Below are positions 10,943 through 21,205 of a stretch of DNA of 64,000 bases, in pieces. Each line of letters begins with the position of its first letter. Position 1 is the stretch's first letter. The translations under genes were made by a program, and so were the position numbers. Source of the DNA: Riptortus pedestris (lineage: Eukaryota; Arthropoda; Insecta; Hemiptera; Alydidae); contig JADPXZ010000007.1 in assembly GCA_019009955.1 (NCBI GenBank), forward strand, positions 5,237,501 through 5,301,500. The letters run 5' to 3'. The notes below the pieces were generated by a model that had not been told where the DNA came from, searched no databases, and was given only the letters and a program-made list of their open reading frames with translations.

Positions 10943-12535
10943 TTTTATTGAATATTAACTAAGATATTTGCATAATTTATTTTTGGGCCTTGAGTAACGG
11001 TCCACTCCTACTTATGCCATATCAGATGGCCTCATTTCCTTTAACCCTTAATTGGACAAGGACATAATTAAATGAGAAAAAAAAAATTAACTTGTATTAT
11101 TTCTTTTTATGGGTTAAATAAGGTAATTACTAAGTTAAAAAATTTGTTGTCATATTTGGGCAACATATGCAAATGATGTATCTTCTAGGATACATTGTCC
11201 AATAAGCCGGTATAGAAAGAATGGTGGACGGAAATGAAACTCAATTGAAGTTGTTGTAAAAAAATTCTTTAATATACATTTTAAGATGAAAATATTGTAT
11301 AATACAATGAACTAACTAACGAATATGAACTGGCAAATGTTCACTTGAAAGAATATCAGCCAAATTCAAGTTTGTTTGTGAAGTGACAGCCATTGGTTCA
11401 TCTGGCACAACTTCGGAAGCTGCTTCCTCGCGGTCAAGACGTTCTTCAACAAAAACGTCTAAAAATTCGGCCGTTTGTTGAATAATTTCGTTGTCACGAA
11501 AAACGTTTTGAATTTCTTCTTCTTTGTCTTCTTCCTCATCACCGGAATCTGCGTTTTGCCGAGGAACCAAAGATAATAAATATGCTCCTCTTGAGGAAAA
11601 TCGACTGCCCGAAAATATAAAACGCACAAATCATACAAAAAGTCACACAATGACATAAATTACTGCACACTATTAAATAAAAAACTTGATCAAAAGAACC
11701 GGTCGGATCACGGTCATTGCAGTCTGCTAAATGGACAGTGTATCTCACAAGATACAATAAATAAAATAGAATGTTTGGCGGAAATATCAAGTTAATCGAT
11801 CAACTTTTTTTTAAATAATAGATTAGATATAATAATACACAATAACCATAATTTATAAACCATGAATTATTGAAAAATTTAATAAATAACTCAATGCAAA
11901 CTTCCCCAATTCGAGCAGGACGCCATATCTAGGTTAAAGTTGAGGTGGTTGTTGTGAAAGGCTATAAGTCGATGTTTATACACTGTGAACCACAGAAAAA
12001 CTGATGGGGGAACAGGTGGAAGGGCGTAATGGTTTAACGGGAAAAGAGGGGGAGCTGATTGAAGCGCCACAATTCAAACTAAAATTCCTTGAAAACCAAG
12101 TATCCTGTAGGATACACTGACCAATTAAGGGTTAAGGGAAATCTAAGAAGGTGTTATACTCTGAACCACTTTATTCTAAGGTTAAATGCCAAATATTGTT
12201 TTCAATGGACTGTTATATGAGATACATCAAATATGTGATTGATATACAAATTATTCTGATTCATTATGAATTACAGAACTAGATATAGTAAATAGTATTA
12301 TTTAATAAAATTGATATGCTATATTCAGATATATTGTAATTCTTTTTCATTCCGCTCAAAACTATTTCTATCTATCTATTGAGCGAGCTGTGAGAGGTCA
12401 GCTGAGCTGTTTGTTTAAAATTGGATGTTTTCCGTCGTGTAGGTTATTAAAATGCAAATAGGCTGAAAGATTTCTCATTGTCATTTGTATTTATTCTCTA
12501 AATATTCACAGTGGTTCTAGACTTCAATTTTTTAA
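10943..12535 (+). mobile_element. HINE-like element split by a piggyBac-like insertion
   Basis: 10943-11040 reads TATTAACTAAGATATTTGCA, then CGGTCCACTCCTACTTATG. After the insertion at 11045-12131 the same family resumes in order with GAACCACTTTATTCTAAG, AAATATTGTT, GATTCATTATGAATTACAG and CTGAAAGATTTCTCATTGTC. The break is at a TTAA that is duplicated on both sides. Confidence 0.62.
11045..12131. mobile_element. piggyBac-like DNA transposon (1,087 bp, decayed or non-autonomous)
   Basis: The ends are perfect inverted repeats CCCTTAATTGG / CCAATTAAGGG, and each end is flanked by TTAA (11041-11044 and 12132-12135). This is the target duplication characteristic of piggyBac elements. A stem-forming motif TATCCTGTAGGATA lies just inside the right end, and a related TCTTCTAGGATA motif lies near 11177-11192. 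On the - strand at 11316-11627 is a 103-codon open frame with an acidic stretch (DSGDEEEDKEEE), preceded upstream by other interrupted frames. It may be a transposase remnant, but no catalytic region is recognisable. A full transposase gene would need about twice the element's length. Confidence 0.72.
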
Positions 12536-12728
12536 TAGTTACAACATTCTATGTATCACTCTGTTACTCTTAACAATTTCTTTGATAACATTTGAAGTTA
12601 TTAAGTGACAAGCTTAATTTTCGAATATTTATTCTAAATTAGGTATTTTGCACACCGATTTTAATTTTATTACCTCGGTTTATTTATTAATTTATTTGAT
12701 ACAATGTAGGAATTATTTCTAAATTAGT

Positions 12729-12840
12729 ATTAACGGTCACTTTTTTACAACCGCAGCTAATTGTAGCATACTAGCAGCCTTTTCTGGGAGGGTGGCACTC
12801 CAGGCGGGAATCGAACTCGTCACTCTAGGTTCATTCCTTA
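12729..12840 (-). mobile_element. tRNA-derived SINE, truncated copy
   Basis: Read on the - strand it has GAGTTCGATTCCCGCC, a close match to the RNA polymerase III B box (GGTTCGATTCC), then a body with AAGGCTGCTAG. It matches the longer copies at 54175-54378 and 57622-57845, but the A-box half is missing. Confidence 0.65.
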
Positions 12841-13026
12841 ATAAAAGTCTGATGAAAACAATATTTGGAATGTATGCTTTTAATAAGACACTTCAGGAAT
12901 ATTCTCTTATTTTAGAAGTAGGGCTTTACTCATGCTAAAAACTAAAAAATGCCTCTCTGCCTGTGTTATCTCTGATAATTGATAATGTCATAATGAAAAA
13001 ATATACATAACAACATTTATAGAAGA
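12841..13026 (-). repeat. HINE-like fragment (reverse)
   Basis: In reverse orientation: AACAATATTTGGAAT, AGGGCTTTACTCATG, AACTAAAAAATGCC and CATAACAACATTTATAGAA. It is cut by the Helitron whose 3' end abuts it. Confidence 0.55.
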
Positions 13027-13789
13027 CTAGCTAAAGTACCCGGCTTCGCCCGGGAATTCATTCGAGCTAGAATGAAGATGGTATTTTTTTGGCAAGTCTT
13101 TACTTTCCACGATATTTTGACATTTCCCCGTCACAGTCTTTAGGGTCCATATCCGTCGTTGCTGTGGATTTGTTCATAATATAATTACATATTGTTATTT
13201 AAGACTTCCCTCTTCTCAATATTTTTTATATTTCCCGTCTCCTGTGCATTAGTTTATAGTGTATATCTCGATTATAATTTGTTATAAAAGACAAAATTGA
13301 ATATGACAAAAGTTACTCTAAATAAGAAAATAAACAACTTTTGTTATGTTCATATTTACCGAAAAACGAAATACTGCTATTTTTAAATTCAGGCCTCCCT
13401 TACAACCCCCACTCCTGCCCGTCCCTAGAATTGTTGGTATGGCTTGTTATAATGAAAGCATTAATACACATACCGAGTTTTATTTATTTCGGTTGAGTAG
13501 TTTGTCCCAAATAAAATTGTTCACTTCCGCTATAGGTTTTAGCGTATATCTCGTTTATAATTCGGTATACGAAAAAAGTGTATATAACAAAAGTTGGGTT
13601 AGTAGTAATATATTCATTCCAAGTTTCATAAAATTCGGTTCAGCCGTATGCGTGAAAAGGTAACAAACAAACAGACACGAAAGAAACAAAATGCAGTTAT
13701 GGTGTCTATGGCATGTGAAACGAAAAGTTATCGTGAAATTTCGTGAAAAAAATCAATGTACAGACAGAGGTTACAATTTTATATATAGA
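13027..13789 (-). mobile_element. Non-autonomous Helitron, family A (about 763 bp) in hnRNP K intron
   Basis: Read on the - strand, the 5' end is A|TCTATATATAAAATTG, then TAACCTCTGTCTGTACATTG. The 3' end has the hairpin CCCGGGCGAAGCCGGG, an 8-base gap and CTAG|T at 13030-13027. These are the three diagnostic features of Helitrons: 5' TC, a 3' hairpin upstream of CTRR, and A|T insertion without target duplication. The interior has one copy of the family's 298-bp-type module and a short (AAAC)n tract. There is no Rep/helicase. Confidence 0.82.
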
Positions 13790-13799
13790 TAGATTACAG

Positions 13800-14635
13800 G
13801 AGTTTTACCTGATTGGGGCAAAGCAGCTATTGAGCCAAGACTCATGAAGGATATTTCCAAAAATGTCTTCCAATGTCCATCAATCCTGCCGGCGAGATAA
13901 CGAAAATGAGCCCTGTTCAAACTGTTTTATATATATGTATGTCTGTTAACACTCGAAAAATTGTATAGAATCAATCTTGTTACAAATGTAGTGTTCTATA
14001 AATTTCTCTATATTGAATATTAACCTTTATTATATTGGATATTTCTATGTTTTTTAGTTGCTGGCCTTGAATAAAGCTTGTCTCCTACTCGTGTCATATT
14101 AACAATAAGCTGTTACATCATGAACCACTTTATTCCTAGCTCAAATACCAAACGCAGGGCTTGCGTTAACTAAGCAGATTTCCCAAGTGCGCCACGTATT
14201 TGCATTTATCTCAAAATGTAAAAGTTCAATAAGAAAAATATTTTGGTATTTAAGCTTCAAATAAAGTGTTTCATAACATAATAGAATATTGAAAATATGA
14301 GATGAGTAGGAGTGGGGGGGGGGCTTTACTGAAGACCGAAAACTAAAAAATGCAAATATCTCAGTTAATAATCAAGATAGTGAAGAAATGTACATAACTA
14401 CATTTATAGAACATTACATTTGCCATAAGATTGGTTCTATACAAGTTTTCAATCCGACGCATAATAATGGAGATTTAAGAATTTTTGAAATTCTCCCCCC
14501 CTCTAAACCCCCCCCCTCCCGCTGGTCCGATTTCAGCCATTAACCAACTTGATCTTTCTTTTTGTGTAAAACAATTATATATCAAGTTTGGTAACGATAA
14601 GTCAAAAATTGCGACCGCTAGTGTGGTAACATTAT

Positions 14636-14668
<33 letters not shown>

Positions 14669-14809
14669 CACACACACACACACACAGTTTTGAACGGACC
14701 TCATTTTCGTCATTTCCTAGGCAGGATTGATGGACATTTGAAGAAAAATTTCTAAAATCCTGTCATGAGTACAACCTCAATAGCTGATTTGCCTTATGGG
14801 AAATATGCT
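13800..14809. mobile_element. Two HINE-like copies, + then - orientation
   Basis: 13800-14150 (+) runs from GCAGCTATTGAGCC through AATGTCCATCAATCCTGCC, a short TA core and AATAAAGCTTGTCTCCTACTC. About 14157-14809 (-) begins with the 3' terminus (GGGCTTGCGTTAACTAAGCAG) and ends with the 5' subterminal motif (CTTATGGGAAATATGCT). The core of the - copy is a (TA)n plus (CA)n tract at 14632-14686. Confidence 0.6.
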
Positions 14810-14929
14810 AATATGTTTTTCATCGGACTATTACTTTGTGAGACATGTGTAAATATGTCTTGTGATGAAATTAAGATTTTTCGTACTTCAGTTGGAAATG
14901 TTTATTCGATCTGTAGCATGGTGAATATT

Positions 14930-15225
14930 TAGCCGTTTCAGCCAACGTAAAGGCCACATTGTCTGAAATCGGAGCTGCTATACGGATGGTCCAATCAGAA
15001 AATTCAATATATCTCCGTTATTATGAGTCACATCATAAAATGTTACAGAACCAATCTTGTTCATCTATTGATGTTCTACAATTGTTGTTATATACATTTT
15101 TTGGTAACTTAATTATTTACCAAGTTATTCGTACATTTTTGTTTTTTTGTGGTTGCCTCCCCCCCCTCTTCTCATCATTTTCCGCATATAAATAGAGAAT
15201 ATGAGGTGAGATGAAATCACTAAGT
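14930..15225 (+). repeat. HINE-related subfamily fragment
   Basis: Contains AAATATCTCC, TAGAACCAATCTTGTT and TTGATGTTCTACAATTGTTG. This is the same subfamily that is tandemly duplicated at 24706-25110 and 58644-58950. The interval 15226-15906 that follows is AT-rich with short TA and GT microsatellites (15361-15377, 15500-15513) and no recognisable gene. Confidence 0.55.
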
Positions 15226-15906
15226 GGCATTCCACCACTTGCCGAGTCTGTTACAGCCCTCTCTCACAGACTTTTCTGATAAAATTATGACATCAGTAGG
15301 AATTTTAAATTAAAAAACATTTAATTTTAAAATATTAAGTGAAGCACTCTGTTTGTTTTTATTATATATATATATATGAAGGTATCAATGATAGTATAGT
15401 CTTTATATTAATGACAGTAGTATTTGTATAATATGTGTTTATATTTGAATATTTTATTTAATATATTCAAAATTTTGTGTATGTGTGCATATATGTGTGG
15501 GTGTGTGTGTGTGTGCGTTTGTCTGGTAATTGGCCAGAACAGATATAGCAAAAATACATTAGAATGTAAAGTTGATTTTGACGAATGGGAATTATAATTC
15601 AATATATTTACCTTACATAGACTCACAGATTAAACATCGGTTCAGTTTAATTTTAATTGATTTGTTTTCGGTTTTTTTTTTTGGTTAGTATTTATTTATT
15701 TTTTTCATTTTATTTGTAATTATCTTACTTATTTTAATATTATTATTTATTGTATATTATATTTGAGTAGATAGTTGATTAACATGTATATGTTACGGTG
15801 AAACACTGAAATCTGGAGAATGGATGCATCGACTGTCGAATGTGTACATAGACCAATGTGATTGCTGACAGACCGCTGAGGCTATTTGCTGTTTGTAGCT
15901 ACGATG

Positions 15907-16022
15907 AAATAATTGGCCACGATTCCACTATAACAATTTATTAAAACGACAGAGCACCTTCGATCCAGTCCATCATCGGCAGTGCCTTGTCAACACACAC
16001 AAATAATAATTACTATCTATTA
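15907..16022. repeat. Left arm of a roughly 105-bp inverted repeat
   Basis: TATAACAATTTATTAAAA, CTTCGATCCAGT, CTTGTCAACACACA and AATAATAATTACTATCT reappear as the reverse complement at about 16905-17008. The arms flank a HINE-like copy at 16128-16896. The class is unknown; it may be two copies of one short element in opposite orientation. Confidence 0.7.
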
Positions 16023-16127
16023 GAATATTTTAGATAAGGGCTAAACTCGATAACATATAACAACAAAAACTACTTTCTTAGAACTAAATATCACAAAACT
16101 TTCCGTACATCAGCATGCAATTGTTTT

Positions 16128-16252
16128 AGCAGGTTTCCCTTCAGGGAAGTCAGCTATTGAGGTCGTACTCATGACGCGAGTTTCGAAAAATTTCTTCAAA
16201 TGTCCATCGATCCTACCCAGGAGATGACGAAAATGAGGTCCGTTTAAAATTT

Positions 16253-16283
<31 letters not shown>

Positions 16284-16896
16284 ATGTATATTTGTCTGTT
16301 AACGCCTTTAGCGGTCGCAATTTTTGTTCGATCGTTACGAAACTCGATATTGGTACCAGAGGAAGGGGGGGGGGATTTTCAAAAATTCAAAATATCTCCG
16401 TTATTATGCATCGGATCGAAAAATTGTATAATTTGCAAATTAAATTTACTATAAATATTGTTCTATACATTTATTCTCTATCTTGAATATTAACCGAGAT
16501 ATTTGCATTTTTATGAAGTCTGTGGTCGGGTGTTGTTCTTAGTTCGGCCGTTTTCGTAAGTCTCGGCTCTGGTGGAAGCTTCTAACCTAACCTGTCATTT
16601 CTAACCTTCGTTACTTTGTGAGATTTATGCAAATACGTTCTGTTCATCCGACCCCCCCCCTCCCTTCTTTTGTTCTTGTACTACTAAAATTTGAGTTATT
16701 AAAATATAAATTATTTTTACAATTTAGAAGCGGTTTCAGTTGGGAATTTATTAAAATTAACTGAAAGATTTCTTATTACCTTTTGTATTTACTCATGGTG
16801 GGCTTGTATTACCAGTTTTTCTTGTTGTTGTTGTTCTCTATTGTTAAACTTCACATGGGAAATCTGCTTAGTTTACGCAGCCCCTGCGTGACGGAC
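16128..16896 (+). mobile_element. HINE-like element, full length (769 bp)
   Basis: The 5' end AGCAGGTTTCCC follows TTTT. The (TA)n core is at about 16254-16277. The 3' end is GGGAAATCTGCTTAG, then ACGCAGCCCCTGCGTGACGGAC and TTTTTT. The 3' stem-loop ACGCAGCCCCTGCGT is intact (6-bp stem, 3-base loop). Confidence 0.72.
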
Positions 16897-16904
16897 TTTT
16901 TTAA

Positions 16905-17008
16905 TAGAGATAGTAATTATTATTTTTGTGTGTCGACAGGGTACTGACAATGGTGCATTGGATCGAAAACACTTTGCTTTTTAATAAATTGTTATAGGCG
17001 AATTCTTT
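16905..17008. repeat. Right arm of a roughly 105-bp inverted repeat
   Basis: Reverse-complement partner of 15907-16022, with about 80% visible identity and intact outer and inner edges. 17009-17377 beyond it shows no recognisable element. Confidence 0.68.
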
Positions 17009-17377
17009 CATCGTACCTACATTAGAAGTCAGTTTGAGCTGGCAGGGAATCAGCTCTTGGCACACAGTTAGACGTCGAGTGTAGCTATTGCTCAGCCATT
17101 AGCAGTCCATCGAAGAAGGTCGTTGATTTCACTCTCATCAATGATTATATCAAAATGGACGAGATTAATAGTCTTTGCTCAAATTGCACATTACCAAATA
17201 TTGGTTATGTGTTTTTGTTCAAAGGCACAGCTCAGATTTATCCAGCTTCCAAAGTCTGAATGTCATCGTCACCAATTCTATTCTCGGCTGGCAAAATATT
17301 ACAACTGAATCCATATAAGAAATACCAAATATACAGCTTTCTACTTCGAATAAATTTTAGCAGAATTCTCTTAAGAG

Positions 17378-18019
17378 CTCCCTTTCTCATCAAGGCATAA
17401 AGTTCAGTCTAGCAGGCCCTCCAAATATTTACTTGCTCTCAATCAACCTCCCTTTCTCATCAAGGCATAAAGTTCAGTCTAACAGGCCCTCCAAATATTT
17501 ACTTGCTCTCAATCAACCTCCCTTTCTCATCAAGGCATAAAGTTCAGTCTAACAGGCCCTCCAAATGTTTACTTGCTCTCAATCAACCTCCCTTTCTCAT
17601 CAAGGCATAAAGTTCAGTCTAACAGGCCCTCCAAATGTTTACTTGCTCTCAATCAACCTCCCTTTCTCATCAAGGCATAAAGTTCAGTCTAACAGGCCCT
17701 CCAAATGTTTACTTGCTCTCAATCAACCTCCCTTTCTCATCAAGGCATAAAGTTCAGTCTAACAGGCCCTCCAAATGTTTACTTGCTCTCAATCAACCTC
17801 CCTTTCTCATCAAGGCATAAAGTTCAGTCTAACAGGCCCTCCAAATGTTTACTTGCTCTCAATCAACCTCCCTTTCTCATCAAGGCATAAAGTTCAGTCT
17901 AACAGGCCCTCCAAATGTTTACTTGCTCTCAATCAACCTCCCTTTCTCATCAAGGCATAAAGTTCAGTCTAACAGGCCCTCCAAGTGTTTACTTGCTCTC
18001 AATCAACCTCCCTTTCTCA
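17378..18019. repeat. 70-bp satellite, nine copies plus a partial
   Basis: The period is exactly 70 bp, with unit starts at 17378, 17448, 17518 and so on to 18008. Copies are almost identical. They differ only at a few sites, such as CTAGCAGG versus CTAACAGG and AAATATTT versus AAATGTTT. The unit contains CTCCCTTTCTCATCAAGG and CAGGCCCTCC. The array ends 165 bases before the last hnRNP K acceptor. Each copy repeats the same overlapping 61-codon frame, which is not a gene. Confidence 0.96.
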
Positions 18020-18184
18020 AGGTTCGAAGCTAAATGTACCAAATTAAGGTATGTAACTGTAAACTGATTTCTTTCCTTCCAAAATGTTTTACTTTGTATC
18101 AAAAAATAAAACTTTTATTTTATATATATGTATTGGTTTAATTTTTAAATTGTTTTATTCGATTAATGTCCGTGTTTGTGTCAG

Positions 18185-18358
18185 GGAGGTTCAAGGATCA
18201 GGAAAGTGCGTAGCGAATCTGGAGCCGAGATCACAATAGACGAGCCGCTCCCGGGCTCCAACGATCGCATCATAACCATCAAAGGCAATCCCGAGCAGAT
18301 CCAACTCGCCCAGTATCTCCTCCAACAAGCTGTTCGAGAATCACAATCCAGATATTAA
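18185..18358 (+). CDS. HNRNPK: hnRNP K, last coding exon (rest of KH3 and C-terminus)
   Basis: The acceptor is TTTGTGTCAG|GGAGG, and 57 codons precede TAA. It begins [16 protein letters not shown], completing the KH3 GKGG loop with the preceding exon. It continues through [16 protein letters not shown] and the last helix [12 protein letters not shown] to the C-terminus RESQSRY. This pattern (IDEPL-GS-DRIITI-G, then QYLLQ) is highly conserved in hnRNP K across animals and is the strongest identification in the window. KH3 is the domain mainly responsible for recognition of C-rich single strands in this family. The stop lies seven residues past the KH3 helix, the usual position for the family. 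Confidence 0.95.
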   Translation, partial: GGSRIRKVRSESGAEITIDEPLPGSNDRIITIKGNPEQIQLAQYLLQQAVRESQSRY

Positions 18359-18495
18359 CACACTCATACACAACACAGACACTTTCACACATATGATTTT
18401 TGTGCCTATTTTTGTCTATGGTAAGTAATTATGTATTAGGGATTTACATATATATATATTGTCTAGGCATAGTCAAGTCTCACTGTGTTGGTTGT

Positions 18496-18530
18496 CCTCC
18501 CCCCCCCCCACCTCCCTCTATCTCCCTCAC
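18496..18530 (+). promoter_or_regulatory. C-rich 3'UTR tract, candidate K-protein site
   Basis: CCTCC, a long C run, then ACCTCCCTC and ATCTCCCTC on the mRNA strand. hnRNP K and related poly(C)-binding proteins bind such CU-rich 3'UTR elements, known as DICE-type in mammals. Self-binding is an inference here. Confidence 0.45.
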
Positions 18531-18778
18531 AAGAAACTGTCTTTGTCTAAACCAACCAATCGAACGACTGACTTGCGTTTTATAGATGACCATATGTTTT
18601 ATCTAAGCAGACATAAACATTTAATTTGTTCTGCCTATATACAAACAAATATATATAATTTTTTTTAATTGAATAATTGTGGAAAAAAGAGTACAAATGA
18701 ACCACCAATAATTTAGGCCGTTAGTATTCGAGTAGTCCAATTGTTTAGGTTTTTATTTAAGCCAATTCTTATTGAGAT

Positions 18779-18784
18779 AATAAA
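18779..18784 (+). promoter_or_regulatory. Polyadenylation signal AATAAA
   Basis: Canonical AATAAA 421 bases after the hnRNP K stop. GT-rich sequence about 25 bases on (TTCTGTCC, TTTTGTTG) is compatible with a downstream element. Confidence 0.65.
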
Positions 18785-18993
18785 TACTGTTTGAACAAGT
18801 TCTGTCCATTTTGTTGAGACGTCCGACAGTAGTTGTCGGTGTATCGTCTCGATTGTCCCTCAACCCTGCCCCTCCTCCTCATCAAATACCACAGCTCTTG
18901 CCAACAACACCCATCGCGCCAAATTGTCCCATTTTAGCTGCCATATTTTCCACGATATTTGTAATTGTTACGGCTCCCGACACGAGTTAGGTC

Positions 18994-20135
18994 AGCAGAT
19001 TTCCCTTAACGGAATGGTTTTCCTCATAATTTGAGATTGACAAATCAATGGATAGATGGAATGCTCAAAAATTAGGGGAAAAAAAAGTGAAATATTGTAC
19101 TCTTGATGCGATTTTCAAAAAATGTCCTCGAATTCCCATCGACCCTACCTTGGAGAAGATGGAAATGTGTCTGTTTGACTTTTATATAACTAGCAGACCT
19201 CACAAACGTTCTGCACGATATTTCGAGCGATTAGGATATTAAACAAAGTATGAAATGAAAAACAAATAATATAATAATTTCATTATTCTTTATTTTTAAA
19301 TAACATCGATTTTTCTAAAAACAATTCGTTCTAATGAATAATGTTTAATTTTATCTTAATGCGAGTCGATGAACAATATTTTTAGTCGATTCCTGACGAG
19401 TATAAAGAATAAACTTAATGGTTTCCCAATGCGAGAACAGCACATTTAATTGGCCGTGTGAAATGGCCGGATTTTCTAGATCCGACCCACAAATCGACAT
19501 TGTTTGACCTTGTCACTTATTAATAGTCGTCGCAAATTGGAGATGTCTCAAGGGACCGTTTGGATTCGTAGCAGGAAAACAAAACTTCATCTTCAAATTT
19601 GCAGACTACAGTGCCATCTGACATAACAAACATAGAAATTCATTCGAATCGGCCCAGCCGTTTAGGAGCAGTTCAGTGTCATACATACCTACAGTAGAAT
19701 TATATATAAAAAGATTTTGTGTAAAAATAAAGATGGAGTTCGCTAACAGTTTAAATCCGAGCAGGGGAGATATAGGGAGTAGTATTGAAAATTGGAAACA
19801 TCTCTGTTATTATAAATCGGATCGAAAAAGTATATAAAACGAACCTTATTGCAAATCAAATGTTCTATAAATGTAATTTACATGTTTTCCTTATATCGAA
19901 CATTAACTGAGATATTTCCATATTTTAGTTTTCATCCTCGAGTAAAGGCCCACTCGTACTCGTGTCTTATTAACAATCAGCTGTTATATCATGAACCACT
20001 TCATTCCAAGCTTAAATACCTAATATGGTATGGTTCTCATCGAACTTTTACTTTGTGGCACATTCAAATTCGTTCAACGATGATGTCGACTAAAATTATA
20101 CATTCGTTTAAGGCAATTCTTGCATACGCGTGAGA
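18994..20135 (+). mobile_element. HINE-like element interrupted in its TA core by a Helitron
   Basis: 5' AGCAGATTTCCC at 18994, then ATGTCCTCGAATTCCCATCG and TTTGACTTTTATATAA. The Helitron at 19190-19714 intervenes. The family resumes with TTTTGTGTAAAAATAAAGAT, CTAACAGTTTAAATCC, AAGGCCCACTCGTACTCGTG and CAATCAGCTGTTATATCATG. The 3' terminus is lost. Confidence 0.65.
19190..19714 (-). mobile_element. Non-autonomous Helitron, family B (525 bp)
   Basis: The - strand 5' end is A|TCTTTTTATATATAATTC, then GTATGACACTGAACTG. The 3' end is GCAGAACG, GAGGTCTGCTAG|T, in which a GCAGA/TCTGC stem precedes CTAG. The 5' block CACTGAACTGCTCCTAAACG is shared with the family-B copy at 32259-32949. No coding region. 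Confidence 0.75.
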
Positions 20136-20139
20136 CAAT

Positions 20140-20580
20140 TTTCAAAAACTTTCGTCAAATATCCATCGATCCTACCCTCAAGACGATGAAAATACACGAC
20201 GATGCTCAAAACTATTCGAAAGTTAGGTCTATTCAAAACTGTTTTATGTAAAAAATAAAGATCGAGTTTAAAGGGGAAGATTTCAAAAATTAGAAATATA
20301 TCTCTCATTATAGGTCGGATTGAAAAAGTGTATAGAAAAAATCCTATTGCAAATTAAATGTTCTTTAAATGATGTAAAATGCGTTTTTTCTTCAATATTT
20401 TGGTCGATATTCGCATTTTTTTAGTTTTCTGTCTCGAGCAGAGCCCACTCCAACTCGTGTCATATTAATAATCAGCTGTTGTGTCACGACCCACTTCAAC
20501 CCAATGCGCCACCAAATACGGTTCTGCGTACAACTTTTACTTTTTGAGATAAATGTTAATAAGTGACGGACATTTTTCAC
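20140..20580 (+). repeat. HINE-like fragments
   Basis: TTTCGTCAAATATCCATCG, TTATGTAAAAAATAAAGATC, GCAGAGCCCACTCCAACTCG and AATCAGCTGTTGTGTCACGA occur in family order. Both ends are absent. Confidence 0.55.
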
Positions 20581-20655
20581 GATCGGAAATTCTTATATCC
20601 TCTTGTCGGTCTCTAGACAACAGTGATTGTTGCCAGTTGTTGAGACTCATTTTTT

Positions 20656-20773
20656 AGCATATTTGCCTTAAGGGAAATCAGCTATTGAGGTTGTACTCAT
20701 GACGCGATTTTAGAAATATTTCTTCAAATGTCCATCGATCCTAGTAAGGAGATGACGAAAATGAGCTCCATTC

Positions 20774-20816
<43 letters not shown>

Positions 20817-21205
20817 TGTTAACGCTCTAGCAGTCTCAATTTTCGTTTGATCATTACCAAACTCGATATTTAAACGTTTTATGCAAAAAGACAAATCAAG
20901 TTCGATAATGGCTGAAAACGGACCAGTGGGAGGGGGGTATACGTCGGATCAAAAAATTGTATAGAAACTATCTCATTGCAAATTAAATTTCCTATAAATA
21001 TTGTTCTATACATTTATTCTCTATCTTGAATTTTAACCGAGATATTTGCATTTTTATTAAATGTGGGCCGTTAACAGACGAGTGAGTTTCGCACCAAAAG
21101 CTAGTTGGTATGTTTCTGTAACTGTTCGGCTCTCGTATGGAGATTTGTCTATTGTTAAAACTTTGCGTGGGAAATCTGCTTTGTCCACGCTGCCCCTGCT
21201 TGTTT
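20656..21205 (+). mobile_element. HINE-like element, 3' end degraded
   Basis: 5' AGCATATTTGCCTTAAGGG after TTTTT, CGTACT-type block, (TA)n core at about 20778-20811, GTTAACGCTCTAGCAGTC, G run. GGGAAATCTGCTTTG is at the 3' side, followed by a mutated stem. The following 21206-21674 shows no assignable element. A perfect-looking donor CCCAAG|GTAAGT at 21396 has no recognisable coding context. Confidence 0.62.

Larger units (their letters stand above)
3046..18184 (+). other. HNRNPK: 15.1-kb repeat-filled intron inside the KH3 codons of hnRNP K
   Basis: The intron is bounded by GTAATC and TTTGTGTCAG, phase 0, between the lysine and glycine of the IIGK/GGSR loop. It is about 22 times longer than all coding exons in the window together. 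Its content is almost wholly repetitive (listed separately). No exon-like conserved peptide was recognised within it on either strand. Confidence 0.88.
18359..18800 (+). other. HNRNPK: hnRNP K 3'UTR (inferred)
   Basis: Runs from the stop codon to shortly past the AATAAA at 18779. It contains a C-rich tract (18496-18530) and TA/T runs, and no transposon ends. The true cleavage site cannot be seen directly. Confidence 0.65.

Noticed and set aside
17378..18019. Possible CRISPR-like array
   Set aside because: Units are contiguous with no unique spacers, the setting is an animal intron, and the period is constant at 70 bp.
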